From the NCBI GenBank assembly GCA_963678275.1, contig OY782765.1, positions 4,588,001 through 4,652,000 on the forward strand: a stretch of 64,000 nucleotides of DNA, written 5' to 3'. Positions 1 through 9,195 of this stretch are shown in pieces. Both the position numbers and the translations under genes were made by a program. Source of the DNA: G963677445 sp963678275. Its GTDB lineage: Bacteria > Bacteroidota > Ignavibacteria > Ignavibacteriales > Melioribacteraceae. The notes beneath the pieces are model-generated. The model ran no database searches. It was not told the DNA's origin and worked only from the letters and a program-made list of their open reading frames with translations. The number at the start of each line of letters is the position of its first letter. Position 1 is the stretch's first letter.

Positions 1-1
1 C

Positions 2-1672
2 AATACCGATTCGGTCGACTGCTATAATTATTATTCAACCATTGCCGGCGATAAAACCGGCAATTTTATCATCGCCTGGGAGGATCACCGGTTCGGCTTT
101 AATGGTGAAATTTTCGCGCAATATTTTCAAAACGACGGAACCCCCTCTGAAGAAAACTTTGGTATCAACGATGACTATGGAAGTGAAAATCAGAAATCTC
201 CCTCTATCGCGTCCGATAGCAGCGGCAATTTTGTTATTACCTGGACAGATTACAGAAATATATATGAGGATATCTTCTGCCAGCGGTATCTTTCCGACGG
301 CACGCCAACAGGGCCGAATTTTAAAATAAATGATGATACATTAAACGTTGCCCAGTGGTCGTCCGATATCGATATGGACCCCGCCGGAAATTTTGTTGTT
401 GCGTGGGAAGACTTCCGCGATTATTATTATATGGGCCTCATATACGCGCAGCGGTTTACAGCGCAGGGTGAACCGATTGACTCTAACTTCAGGGTAAGTT
501 ACCTGGGGGGAGCGATCCATTACAGCCCCGATGTTATGTGCAGAAATGACGGAAGTTTTTTAATAACCTGGGCCGATTCTGACGAAGGAGCGTTAAACAA
601 TGATAAAAGAGAAGCAAAAACAGGTCCGGAGGAATATTACCAGCTATTTACAAATGACCTGCTTACCGATGAACCGGATATCTGGGCGCAGCTATTTTCG
701 GCAGAAGGAGTTACTGTTGGCGCTAATTTCAGGGTGAATGATGATATTCCCTCTTATCAGAAAAATCCTTCGGCTGCGTCAGATTCAGCGGGGAATTTTA
801 TCATTGTCTGGTCGGATGACAGATCGGGAAATGATGAAATATTTTACCAGCGATATGATAAATACGGAATAGCTATCGACAGCAACATTGTGGTTCAGAC
901 AGACATTTTCAGCATGGATAAAGCGCGCCCCTCAATCGGCTGTGATTTGAGCGGTAATTTTGTCATTGTATGGAGTGACAGCAGAAACGGCAAAAGTGAA
1001 ATCACAGGGCAACGCTTTTCAAAAGATGGAACACAATTGGGAAATAATTTCAGGGTGAATGACGATACAGCCGACGTTTATCATGTTATGCCGAAGATAT
1101 CTGTTAACGATGAAGGGAATTTTGTTGTTATCTGGCAGGATGACCATTCAGGAAATGATGAAATTTATGCCCGGAAATTTCTCAGCGGCGGCGAGCCTCT
1201 CGGCGCGGCTTTTCGGGTAGCGGGAGCTGATGAGGGAATTCGGTCGGCAGGATCAGTCTCATTGGGTAAAGATAGAATATTCTGCGCCTGGCAGGACACA
1301 CGTAATATAAATGCCGGTTATGATATCTGGGCAAATGTTAAAGACTGGGTAAGAATATCATCAAATGAAGATGATGATCAGAATATACTTCCAAATACAG
1401 CCAGGCTGTATCAGAATTATCCCAATCCTTTTAACCCGGAAACTGTTATCAGGTATGAACTTCCTTCGGCGGATAAAGTGGAAATCTCAATTTATAATAT
1501 AACCGGGGAGAGGGTGAAAGTCCTGGTTAATAAAGAAGAAGAGCAGGGTGAACACTCTGTAAGATGGAACGGTAAAAATGAATCAGGTTATCCTGTTTCA
1601 TCAGGAGTATATTTTTACATGCTGAAAACTTCCGGCAAAAGAATTGTTCAGAAGATGATCCTGCTCAGGTAA
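2..1672 (+). CDS. Secreted 14-repeat propeller-like protein with T9SS sorting domain (5' truncated)
   Basis: The reading frame is open from base 2, so the true start lies outside the window. The visible 556 residues hold eight copies of a ~55-65 residue repeat of the type GNFVIxWxDxRxGxxDIxxQRF followed by DGxxxGxNFxVNDD. The copies match repeats 7-14 of the downstream paralogue at 1914-4658, so about six repeats and the signal peptide are missing. The C-terminus has YQNYPNPFNPET and a ~75-residue FlgD-like/T9SS type A sorting domain ending in a short basic tail (KMILLR). Such proteins are exported by Sec and then T9SS and attached to or released from the cell surface. The repeat probably folds as beta-propeller blades; that is inference. 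The partner or ligand is unknown. It is a tandem duplicate of the next gene, with a 241-bp gap that shows no gene. Confidence 0.85.
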   Translation, partial: NTDSVDCYNYYSTIAGDKTGNFIIAWEDHRFGFNGEIFAQYFQNDGTPSEENFGINDDYGSENQKSPSIASDSSGNFVITWTDYRNIYEDIFCQRYLSDGTPTGPNFKINDDTLNVAQWSSDIDMDPAGNFVVAWEDFRDYYYMGLIYAQRFTAQGEPIDSNFRVSYLGGAIHYSPDVMCRNDGSFLITWADSDEGALNNDKREAKTGPEEYYQLFTNDLLTDEPDIWAQLFSAEGVTVGANFRVNDDIPSYQKNPSAASDSAGNFIIVWSDDRSGNDEIFYQRYDKYGIAIDSNIVVQTDIFSMDKARPSIGCDLSGNFVIVWSDSRNGKSEITGQRFSKDGTQLGNNFRVNDDTADVYHVMPKISVNDEGNFVVIWQDDHSGNDEIYARKFLSGGEPLGAAFRVAGADEGIRSAGSVSLGKDRIFCAWQDTRNINAGYDIWANVKDWVRISSNEDDDQNILPNTARLYQNYPNPFNPETVIRYELPSADKVEISIYNITGERVKVLVNKEEEQGEHSVRWNGKNESGYPVSSGVYFYMLKTSGKRIVQKMILLR

Positions 1673-1913
1673 AGATTTTTGATTTTACCGGGAGAATATA
1701 TTTTATAAAAATGGAAAGATTTAGTAATATAAGGCGAAGCGGCTATCTTTTTCTTAAACCGGCAATGCCGGAACCGACAGAAGGAAACATATCTGAGGGA
1801 ATGTTTCTCAGGTATCACAGGGTAACAATATACCGCGGGCGGAGCAGCGCCCGATTTTCGTAACCGACAGCGCCCATGCCGCAAGATCGCCGATTATTCA
1901 GGGAGAATATGCA

Positions 1914-4658
1914 ATGAAAAAAAGAACAGTGATTTTTTGTATGTTGCTCTGCTGTTTTATCTCGGGGCCTTTTTCACTTTCCGGGCAGCAGATTAACGAT
2001 TTTATGGTAAATGAAAATGCCTCGCTCAATGGCAGTGAACAGGAATTTCCATACATTGCCGGAAATGGAAAGGGAAGATACATTCTGGCCTGGCCTGATA
2101 AAAGAAGCGGAGCCGGCCAGGATATTTATGCCCAGTTTATTAATAGCGACGGTTCCTTCGGGGGAGAAAATTTTAAAGTAAATGAAAGCGCCGATTTCGC
2201 GGCGCGCAGCGATGTTTCGGTTGCCATGGCGCCTGATGGCGCTTTTATGATCGTCTGGCTCGATAGAAGAACAGGAGAATGGAACGTTTATGGAAAACTT
2301 TTTTCCGGCAGCGGAAATCCGATGGGAACGGAATTTCAGATTAACGAGGAAACTTTCGATGAGGAGCAGGAGGATCCGGAGGTTTCAGTAGACAGCAGCG
2401 GAAACTATGTTGTGATATGGTCCGATCTCAAGAATGGTAACTGGGATATATATGGTCAGCGATTTTCTTCCGAAGGGACATTAATTGGCGATAATTTCAG
2501 AATTAATGATGATTCGGGCGACGCGCTTCAATACTGGTCCCAGGTAAAATGTTATAAAACCGGTGATTTTATTATTACCTGGGTTGATAAAAGAGAAAAT
2601 GACAATTATAATATTTACGCGCAATATTTTAACAGCGACGGCACAACACAAGGGGGGAATTTCAGAGTTAATGAACCTGACCTCGATATTTTCCAGCTCA
2701 GGCCCGATATCGACTTTAAATCCAACGGGGATTATATTATTACCTGGGAGGATATGCGAAATGGTGACTGGGATATCTATTTCCAGCAATTCTATAAAGA
2801 TGGTTCCCCCTATGGAGCGAATGTTAAAGCCGCGGGCAGCATCCCCGGCTCTTACCAGAGGAATGCTTCTTTAGCTATTGATGCGGCAGGTAACTTTACA
2901 ATATGCTGGGAAGATAACCGGTATGATCATGATGATGTTTTTGCCCAGCGATTTTCGGTTGAGGGGGGAGCGATGGGAGAGTGTTTTAAGGTAAATGATG
3001 ACAATGTGGATTGTTATCAGTATTATTCAACCACAGCCTGCGACAGTTCCGGCAGATTTATTATAGCCTGGGAAGACCACAGAGAGGGATTTAATGGTGA
3101 AATTTACGCCCAGTTTTACGAAAATGACGGCACCCCGAATGGAACAAATATCCAGGTAAATAATGATTTCGGAAGTGAAGATCAGCAATATCCTTCCATA
3201 GCTATCGACAGCAGTGATAATTTTGTTATAAGCTGGACTGATTACAGAAATGAAGGACAGGATATTTATGCCCAGCGATATTATTATAATGGTGTAGCTG
3301 CCGGAAGCAACTTCAGGGTAACAGATGATACTACCGATATGGACCAATGGGGATCGGATGTGGCGATGGCGAAAACCGGTGAATTTGTTGTTGTCTGGGA
3401 AGATTTCCGTGACTGGTACCTGAGTAACATATTCGCACAGAGATACTCGGCCGAAGGTGTTCCGCTGGGTGAGAATTTCAGGGTGAATTTTCTCGGCGGA
3501 GCTTTACACCACAGCCCGAAAGCGGCATATAAACCGGATGGAGGCTTTATTATCACCTGGGGCGATTCCGACGAAGGTTCCCTTAAACCGGGTAAAAGAA
3601 TAAGCGAAATGGACGCCAGGGAATTTGAGCAAAATTATACGGATGATATACTGAGCAATGAGCCTGATATATGGGCGCAGTTATTTGACGCGGAGGGAAA
3701 TCCCCTGGGGGAAAACATTCTTGTAAATGATGATGAACCCCCTCATCAGTTGTATCCCGCGGTGGACACAGATTCATCAGGCAACTTTGTAATCGCGTGG
3801 ACCGATCAGAGAACAGGGGGCAATGAAATATTTTTTCAGCGTTTTCTTAGTGACGGAACCCGTGTCGACAGCAATATCATGGTGCAATCGGATCTATTCA
3901 GTGAATATAAATCATGGCCCGATATAGCGTGTGATGAAAAGGGGAATTTTGTGATTGTCTGGGCGGACAGCCGGAATGGAAAAAATGATATTTACGGGCA
4001 GCGATACTCGAAAGATGGAACAACGGCAGGGGAAAACTTCAGAATAAACAGTGAAACAACGGGGCTTAATAATTCCTTTCCCCGTGTTTCCGCTAATGAT
4101 GAGGGGAATTTTGTTGTATCCTGGCAGGTCAGAGAAAACAATACCGCCAGATTTTACGCGCAAAAATTCCTCAGCGGCGGAGAAAGATTTGGCGTTAACT
4201 TTCAGATTTCGGAAACATTGGATTACTGGTACTCCTTCAGTGATGTTGTTCTCGGGAAAGACCGGATTTTTAATGTCTGGCATGAAAACCGAAGTTTCCA
4301 GACAGGGTATGATATCTGGGCAAATGTGAAGGACTGGGTGAGGATTTCATCCAATGATGACGCGGAGGACTTTATTCCTTCATCGGCAAAACTTTACCAG
4401 AATTATCCCAATCCATTTAATCCGGAAACCATTATAAAGTATGATCTTCCTTCAGAGGGAACCGTAGAGGTTTCTGTTTTTAATATGCTTGGAGAAAAAG
4501 TGAAAAGCCTTGTTGACGCTGAACAGCCGCGGGGCAGCTATTCAGTCAGATGGACAGGTGATAATGATTCCGGAACACCGGTTTCATCCGGAATATATTT
4601 TTATATTTTGAAAACCGCCGATCATAAAATTGCCGGAAAGATGATTCTGCTGAGGTAG
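1914..4658 (+). CDS. Secreted 14-repeat propeller-like protein with T9SS sorting domain
   Basis: This 914-residue protein starts with a clear Sec signal peptide (MKKRTVIFCMLLCCFIS, cleavage near SLSGQQ). Fourteen copies of a ~60-residue repeat follow, each with a core W-x-D-x-R then DIYAQRF and a Dx-rich linker ending in NDD. Repeat 10 is longer and lacks the R. Fourteen copies would suit two seven-bladed propellers, although that fold is inferred. Residues ~835-914 form the T9SS type A sorting domain, with YQNYPNPFNPET and a FlgD-like beta domain ending KMILLR. A GGGAGAA stretch just upstream of the ATG serves as ribosome binding site. No enzyme motif was seen, and a surface-binding or adhesin role is only a guess. 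It is a close paralogue of the preceding truncated gene. Confidence 0.88.
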   Translation: MKKRTVIFCMLLCCFISGPFSLSGQQINDFMVNENASLNGSEQEFPYIAGNGKGRYILAWPDKRSGAGQDIYAQFINSDGSFGGENFKVNESADFAARSDVSVAMAPDGAFMIVWLDRRTGEWNVYGKLFSGSGNPMGTEFQINEETFDEEQEDPEVSVDSSGNYVVIWSDLKNGNWDIYGQRFSSEGTLIGDNFRINDDSGDALQYWSQVKCYKTGDFIITWVDKRENDNYNIYAQYFNSDGTTQGGNFRVNEPDLDIFQLRPDIDFKSNGDYIITWEDMRNGDWDIYFQQFYKDGSPYGANVKAAGSIPGSYQRNASLAIDAAGNFTICWEDNRYDHDDVFAQRFSVEGGAMGECFKVNDDNVDCYQYYSTTACDSSGRFIIAWEDHREGFNGEIYAQFYENDGTPNGTNIQVNNDFGSEDQQYPSIAIDSSDNFVISWTDYRNEGQDIYAQRYYYNGVAAGSNFRVTDDTTDMDQWGSDVAMAKTGEFVVVWEDFRDWYLSNIFAQRYSAEGVPLGENFRVNFLGGALHHSPKAAYKPDGGFIITWGDSDEGSLKPGKRISEMDAREFEQNYTDDILSNEPDIWAQLFDAEGNPLGENILVNDDEPPHQLYPAVDTDSSGNFVIAWTDQRTGGNEIFFQRFLSDGTRVDSNIMVQSDLFSEYKSWPDIACDEKGNFVIVWADSRNGKNDIYGQRYSKDGTTAGENFRINSETTGLNNSFPRVSANDEGNFVVSWQVRENNTARFYAQKFLSGGERFGVNFQISETLDYWYSFSDVVLGKDRIFNVWHENRSFQTGYDIWANVKDWVRISSNDDAEDFIPSSAKLYQNYPNPFNPETIIKYDLPSEGTVEVSVFNMLGEKVKSLVDAEQPRGSYSVRWTGDNDSGTPVSSGIYFYILKTADHKIAGKMILLR

Positions 4659-5120
4659 GAGAATATAGTTGAACTGCACTTATGAACTGATTGTATCGGA
4701 AAAACAGGTGCGCGTTTTCATTCCCCAAATCTTATGAAGTTCTTTGTGCTCATTGAGGTTAAGTTTTCTGCCAAAATAAAGTTCTGTTTAATAACCGGGA
4801 TTTCTTAATCTCTTAGCTGGCAGTGCCAGAACAAAATTGGAACATCTGAAAAAAATGCCTTTGTATTACTATTTCCCGGTGTGGTTTTTCGATTATTATT
4901 ATGAAAATAGCTTTGCCCCGACGGATGTTTCATGCGTCCGGGCGCGATTCTTAAATTCCGCAAAAAATGCGAAAAAACAATTATCAATGTGTTTAACAGT
5001 TATACACCCTTTATATATCATGGCAAAAAACGAAACCAGCGAACATTTAATCAAATAAATATTTCAGGGACCATTTTGTAAAGGCAGCTTGATTTTATTG
5101 CAAAATAGAATTAAATTCAG
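4659..5120. other. Intergenic stretch without a supported gene
   Basis: No coding frame with a convincing start, composition or family resemblance was seen here. The only open frame of note (4837-5058, 73 codons) has no ribosome binding site and low-complexity content, so it was not called. The last part must contain the promoter of the perR-ahpC operon. Confidence 0.5.
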
Positions 5121-5137
5121 TTAAGAATCATTCTTAA
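5121..5137. promoter_or_regulatory. Perfect palindrome, probable Fur/PerR-type operator
   Basis: TTAAGAAT-C-ATTCTTAA is a perfect 8-1-8 inverted repeat ending 12 bases before the ATG of the Fur-family gene. Fur/PerR boxes are typically AT-rich 7-1-7 palindromes, so this fits autoregulation of the perR-ahpC operon. Binding itself is inference. Confidence 0.72.
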
Positions 5138-5149
5138 TTAGAGTTTATT

Positions 5150-5590
5150 ATGATTGATAGTCTGAAGATAAGAGATTTGATCTCATCCAAAGGTATAAAA
5201 GTTACACCACAAAGAATGCGTGTTTTAGAGGCAATTTATAATCTTAACAATCATCCGACCGCTGATAAAATTTTGGAATACATAAGAAAAAAAGATCCGA
5301 ATATTGGTTCAGGAACTGTTTACAAAGTATTGGAAACTTTAGTAGATAACGGCCTGATCAAAAGGATTGAAACTGAGAAAAATGTTATGCGGTATGATGG
5401 TATTATTGAACATCATCATCATCTTTATTGTATTAAGTGTGACTACATAGAAGATTATAAAAATGAGAAACTCGATAATCTGCTAAAAAAATTCTTTAAT
5501 GAGAATCCGATTGATAATTTTATAATTGATAATATAAAAGTTGGCATTAATGGAAATTTTAAAATTCACAAAAATAAAAATCATGGCTAA
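5150..5590 (+). CDS. perR: Fur-family peroxide-responsive repressor (PerR-like)
   Basis: This 146-residue protein has a Fur winged helix (residues ~8-85, including VTPQRMRVLEAI and GTVYKVLETLVDNGLIKRIE) and then the dimerisation/metal region with EHHHHLYCIKC. Family members sense metal-bound peroxide or iron and repress target genes. PerR is preferred to Fur because the next gene, 21 bases downstream, is ahpC, a classical PerR target. The first CxxC (CIKC) of the structural zinc site is present, but the second CxxC usually found near the C-terminus is absent; the protein ends GINGNFKIHKNKNHG. Zinc coordination must therefore differ or be missing. The perfect palindrome 12 bases upstream suggests autoregulation. 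Confidence 0.85.
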   Translation: MIDSLKIRDLISSKGIKVTPQRMRVLEAIYNLNNHPTADKILEYIRKKDPNIGSGTVYKVLETLVDNGLIKRIETEKNVMRYDGIIEHHHHLYCIKCDYIEDYKNEKLDNLLKKFFNENPIDNFIIDNIKVGINGNFKIHKNKNHG

Positions 5591-5611
5591 TTACAAGAAA
5601 GGAGTATAATT

Positions 5612-6313
5612 ATGGCATGTGTAAATGGTGTTAAGCCACTTAAAAAAAAGAAAAACAAAGACATTGATATCCAGAATTTAAAAACCGGGGAAAAAACTAT
5701 GAGCGCGACGATGGTAAGACAAGAAATGCCTGAATTTGAAATGGAAGCATATAACGCGAAAACAGGTCACTACGTAACAGTTTCCAACGCAGATTATAAA
5801 GACAAATGGACAGTAGTTTGTTTCTATCCTGCTGACTTCACTTTCGTGTGTCCTACAGAAATTGCCGCGATGAATGCTCATTACGATGAATTTCAGGAAT
5901 TAGGAGTAGAACTTTTACCAGTTTCTGTTGACTCGAAATTTTCTCATAAAAGATTCGTTGAAACAGAGCCTATCCTGAAAGGTCTGAAATTGACATTAGG
6001 CGCGGATACAACTTTAGAGGTTAGCCGCAGTTTTGGCGTTTTGATTGAAGAAGAAGGTGTTGCCCTCAGGGGACGTTTTCTATTTAATCCTGATGGTGTT
6101 TGTGTCGCACAGGAAGTTCAGGCTGATTCTGTCGGAAGAAATGTTAATGAGTTTCTAAGACAAATTAAGGCCTGGCAGCATGCCAGCAAAACCGGAGAGG
6201 TTTGTCCTGCAGGCTGGAGACCGGGAAAAAAGACATTACCAGTTCAAACCGATGTTGAAATAATGACAGGTAAGGTTGGTGATTACATTACATTAGAAGA
6301 AATTTTAAGTTAA
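5612..6313 (+). CDS. ahpC: Alkyl hydroperoxide reductase subunit C (2-Cys peroxiredoxin)
   Basis: This is a typical AhpC/Prx1-type peroxiredoxin that reduces hydrogen peroxide and organic hydroperoxides in the cytoplasm. The peroxidatic cysteine lies in DFTFVCPTE (C80 from this start) and the resolving cysteine in GEVCPAGW near the C-terminus. There are two possible starts. ATG 5612 has a strong AAGGAG seven bases upstream and gives 233 residues. ATG 5699 (MSATMVRQEMPEF) gives 204 residues and coincides with the usual family N-terminus. The 29 extra residues are basic (PLKKKKNKD) and have no recognised domain. The gene follows perR by 21 bases and is followed by a terminator, so the two form an operon. 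No AhpF-type reductase is nearby. Confidence 0.93.
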   Translation: MACVNGVKPLKKKKNKDIDIQNLKTGEKTMSATMVRQEMPEFEMEAYNAKTGHYVTVSNADYKDKWTVVCFYPADFTFVCPTEIAAMNAHYDEFQELGVELLPVSVDSKFSHKRFVETEPILKGLKLTLGADTTLEVSRSFGVLIEEEGVALRGRFLFNPDGVCVAQEVQADSVGRNVNEFLRQIKAWQHASKTGEVCPAGWRPGKKTLPVQTDVEIMTGKVGDYITLEEILS

Positions 6314-6359
6314 GCAATACATGGTAAACTAAGTACTGCGGCTGACTTTTTTATAAGTA

Positions 6360-6406
6360 AAAGCGGGGTTGACGCTTAATTTTAAGTATTTGCCCCGCTT
6401 TAATAT
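6360..6406 (+). terminator. Rho-independent terminator of the perR-ahpC operon
   Basis: AAAGCGGGG (6360-6368) pairs with CCCCGCTTT (6393-6401), with a loop that can form a smaller AT hairpin, followed by TAATATTT. It lies 47 bases after the ahpC stop. Confidence 0.75.
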
Positions 6407-6599
6407 TTGCGTAAATAAATAAGCTGAACTCGCGCGTTCCAATATTCTGCCACAAAAAGCAAAAAATGATTATTTCGCCTGATTCTTACTCCGGCGTTGT
6501 CATTTTATGATTTTGATTATATTAAGATGTTTCTTTATTTTGTCGGGTATAAGAATATAAAACAGGGAATTAAATTTTCACGGGAGAGGATCATTTTTT

Positions 6600-7634
6600 A
6601 TGTCAGTATGCGTAAATCATCCGGAAAACAGGGCTATTTATAAATGCTCGCAATGCGGGGCCACCATTTGTTATAGTTGTTATAATGAATATCAGATTAC
6701 CCGTGGAAGGAAACATATCGGATTCTGTTCTGAGGAGTGTAAAAAACAGTATAATCGCAGCTTAAAAAAGAAAAGGCATAATAACAGCGGTGAAGCTTTC
6801 AGAGTATTAAGAAAAGGGTTTTACTTATTATTTATCTGTCTGGTTTTCTTTATTATTTTTAATCCGGTTGATCTCTATTTTGAGAACTCATATCCCCTCG
6901 GCATTAAATATTTGTCTTTTCTGGTAATATCAGTTTTTGCCTATGGAATGAAGTTACTTATGAATTTTATTTCGATTTGGTTTTATGGGGAAAATCCTGA
7001 GACCCTTTCAGATAATGAAAGAGAATATGAACCGAGGTTTCGTGAGAAAAATGCGATAAGTATACCACGAGGTAATAAGAAAAGGAAAGAAATAAAGAAA
7101 AATATAAACCAGGATCTGCCTGAGCTAAAAGTCCTTTCTCCTGATGAAAGAAAATATGTTATTAATGAGCTGAAAAAAGGAAATAACAGCTTTATTTTCG
7201 CCTATGGCATTCCCATGGATGAAATCCTCACTTCCGTTTCAAAATTCAGGAAAGCCGGATATCCGGGGAAACATGATTCATCCGTCGAAATTAAAATAAT
7301 TATTTGCAGCTATAAGGAAGGAGAGACCCGGATATTTTTCAGGCCTGAAATTCATCCGCTACATTTTTACAAATTCCTTTTTTATCTGGATACATCAAAT
7401 TCAGTTGGATTTTCTAAAATCAGGGAGAAATGGTTTATGATTAAAGGGGATGGAGAATCGGAATATTTTTATGGGATATCGGAAGATGAAGAGGTTATCG
7501 AAATCTGCGCGCTCGATGGCCGGGTTACAGATTACGAAAATATTGATTATCCCTTTTTTAAGCCGGCGGAAGATTTTGAAAAAATAGAAAAAATTGAGGC
7601 TGCTGATCTTCTTTTATATCAAATCGATGAATAG
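6600..7634 (+). CDS. Membrane protein with N-terminal B-box-like zinc finger
   Basis: The 344-residue product begins with a B-box/zinc-ribbon-like region (residues ~4-50): CVNHPENRAIYKC-SQCG-ICYSCY, then CSEEC. It probably binds one or two zinc ions. Two hydrophobic segments follow at ~78-95 and ~103-125. The rest is a hydrophilic, Lys/Glu-rich cytosolic-type region of ~220 residues that I do not recognise. A strong GGGAGAGGA ribosome binding site precedes the ATG. The next gene, 39 bases downstream, encodes a single-pass membrane protein and is probably cotranscribed. B-box-like fingers on bacterial membrane proteins usually have no assigned function, so none is proposed. Confidence 0.75.
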   Translation: MSVCVNHPENRAIYKCSQCGATICYSCYNEYQITRGRKHIGFCSEECKKQYNRSLKKKRHNNSGEAFRVLRKGFYLLFICLVFFIIFNPVDLYFENSYPLGIKYLSFLVISVFAYGMKLLMNFISIWFYGENPETLSDNEREYEPRFREKNAISIPRGNKKRKEIKKNINQDLPELKVLSPDERKYVINELKKGNNSFIFAYGIPMDEILTSVSKFRKAGYPGKHDSSVEIKIIICSYKEGETRIFFRPEIHPLHFYKFLFYLDTSNSVGFSKIREKWFMIKGDGESEYFYGISEDEEVIEICALDGRVTDYENIDYPFFKPAEDFEKIEKIEAADLLLYQIDE

Positions 7635-7673
7635 TATCCGGGCAAAAATAAAATATACAAGGGAACTTCCAAA

Positions 7674-8102
7674 TTGAAAAAATCGCCTCGGGGTATCACG
7701 AAAATTATTATCGCTGTAGTAGTTTCTGTTATTGCGGTATTATTTGTCGTAAACATTTTTACACCCGGTATTCCTGAAGGAACGGAATTTTTTCCCCGGA
7801 GAGAAATTATGGAGGCAAAGAATCCTTTTAATGAAATAACCGCTATAATTGTGGAAGGTGAAAAACCGGAGATAATGAATTACCTGGGTTCAAATATTAC
7901 CTGCTATCTGAAACTTGAATATCCAAAATCAACCCTTCTTATATCGCGGGATCTTACAGATGGCTCAGGCTGTTATGAAGGGGAAATAGAATCGGTAAAA
8001 TGGCTCGACCAGGATAGAATATTGATTGAAAGATATGTAAATAACATAAAATCAAACCTCATATATGATACCCGCCAGATGGGGTGGACGGAGGTTGAAT
8101 AA
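7674..8102 (+). CDS. Small single-pass membrane protein of unknown function
   Basis: This 142-residue protein starts at a TTG (MKKSPRG); AAGGGAA lies nine bases upstream. A single transmembrane helix or uncleaved signal anchor spans residues ~9-29 (IIIAVVVSVIAVLFVVNIF). The ~110-residue soluble part has alternating beta-type segments (CYLKLEYPKSTLLISRDL, DRILIERYVNNIKSNLIYD) and would face the periplasm. No known family was recognised. It follows the zinc-finger membrane protein gene closely and probably belongs to the same transcript. Confidence 0.65.
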   Translation: MKKSPRGITKIIIAVVVSVIAVLFVVNIFTPGIPEGTEFFPRREIMEAKNPFNEITAIIVEGEKPEIMNYLGSNITCYLKLEYPKSTLLISRDLTDGSGCYEGEIESVKWLDQDRILIERYVNNIKSNLIYDTRQMGWTEVE

Positions 8103-8250
8103 AAATGTTATTAAGGATAAAAACATTTCGCTATCATTTTCACAATACTGTTTTATTATATTTTACTGTTTTGATAATTTAATTAATAAAAGTATAATCC
8201 TGTTGCGTTATTTCAGAACAAGGTAAAAAATCTAAATAAATCAATGGAAA

Positions 8251-8937
8251 ATGAATATGAAAAATCTGATCATTGTTTTTATGGCAAACCTGTTTTTTCT
8301 GCCCATAACTTTATTATCGCAGAATGTTGATGTGGCAAGGCTGGTGGAGGAAACCCAGCAGGCAAAAATGGGTAACAAACATGTTACGGTAGTCTGGTGG
8401 ATACCGAACGAATATTGGGAAGAATCCTTTAAAGATGATCCGACTGTAACTGAGGAAATGACGAAGGAGTTTATTGAAGTATTTAATGAATACCTGGCGC
8501 TGGCTGTTATTGATTCCGATTTAGGTCCTTTTGGAGGAGTGAAGAACAAAGATGTTGATTCAATTAAAAATAATATCAGAGTTATTTTATCAGATCAGAC
8601 AATATTAAAACCTCTTCCTGAAGAAAAAATTTCAGGTGACGCTTCAAACTTTATTTCAATGATGAAACCTATGTTTACCAAAATGATGGGGCAATTCGGT
8701 TCGGGGATGAATTTCATTTTATTCAGGGGTGTGGATGAAGATGGAAAAAGGCTGCTCGATCCGGGTGTTGAAAGCAGATTTGAAGTGAATCTCTATGCCG
8801 AAAAATTCAGCTTCCGGCTGCCCCTCGGCAGTTTATTACCCGACAAATATGACCCGGAAACAGGAGAAATTTTTCCGGGCAATTATAATTATAGTCCTTA
8901 TACCGGAATTGAACTTGAGTTAAAAAAGGATGAGTAA
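8251..8937 (+). CDS. Secreted protein of unknown function
   Basis: The 228-residue product has a signal peptide (MKNLIIVFMANLFFLPITLLSQ) and a mature part with no membrane segment. The mature protein begins DVARLVEETQQAKMGNKHVTVVWWIPNEYWEESF and contains a Met-rich stretch (MMKPMFTKMMGQFGSGMNF, residues ~130-150). The pattern of conserved-looking acidic and aromatic residues suggests a compact alpha/beta domain, but I do not recognise the family. ATG 8251 and ATG 8257 are both possible starts. It lacks a T9SS tail, so it is probably periplasmic or a simple Sec export product. The gene stands alone, 148 bases after the previous gene. Confidence 0.7.
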   Translation: MNMKNLIIVFMANLFFLPITLLSQNVDVARLVEETQQAKMGNKHVTVVWWIPNEYWEESFKDDPTVTEEMTKEFIEVFNEYLALAVIDSDLGPFGGVKNKDVDSIKNNIRVILSDQTILKPLPEEKISGDASNFISMMKPMFTKMMGQFGSGMNFILFRGVDEDGKRLLDPGVESRFEVNLYAEKFSFRLPLGSLLPDKYDPETGEIFPGNYNYSPYTGIELELKKDE

Positions 8938-8943
8938 ATTCAC

Positions 8944-9043
8944 AACTCCTGACCCCTTGTAAAAAAACGTTATGTAATATACTCCCGCGGATAAATATAG
9001 TATATGAAATCAGGGCAAAATAGTTTGTTGGGAGTCAGGAGTT
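8944..9043. repeat. Inverted repeat AACTCCTGAC ... GTCAGGAGTT
   Basis: AACTCCTGAC at 8944-8953 is matched by its reverse complement at 9034-9043, giving a ~100-bp element. The ends resemble those of the ~345-bp elements at 35912-36255 and 58557-58901 (TCAGAACTCCT), so this may be a short or decayed member of the same family. Confidence 0.5.
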
Positions 9044-9195
9044 CTGCCGGTTATCAGGCGGTTTAATTAAGTCTGTTTTGCTCATAATTCCCTTTTGAAT
9101 ACAGAATTTTAACAGGGGGCCTTAAACAAATAATGTAAATAACGATAATAAGTTACTGTGTTATTTTTTCGAGATTAAATTATACCTGTAAAAAG

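Noticed and set aside
4837..5058. 73-codon open frame between the second propeller gene and perR
   Set aside because: It has no ribosome binding site and no recognisable composition, and it overlaps the region expected to be promoter.
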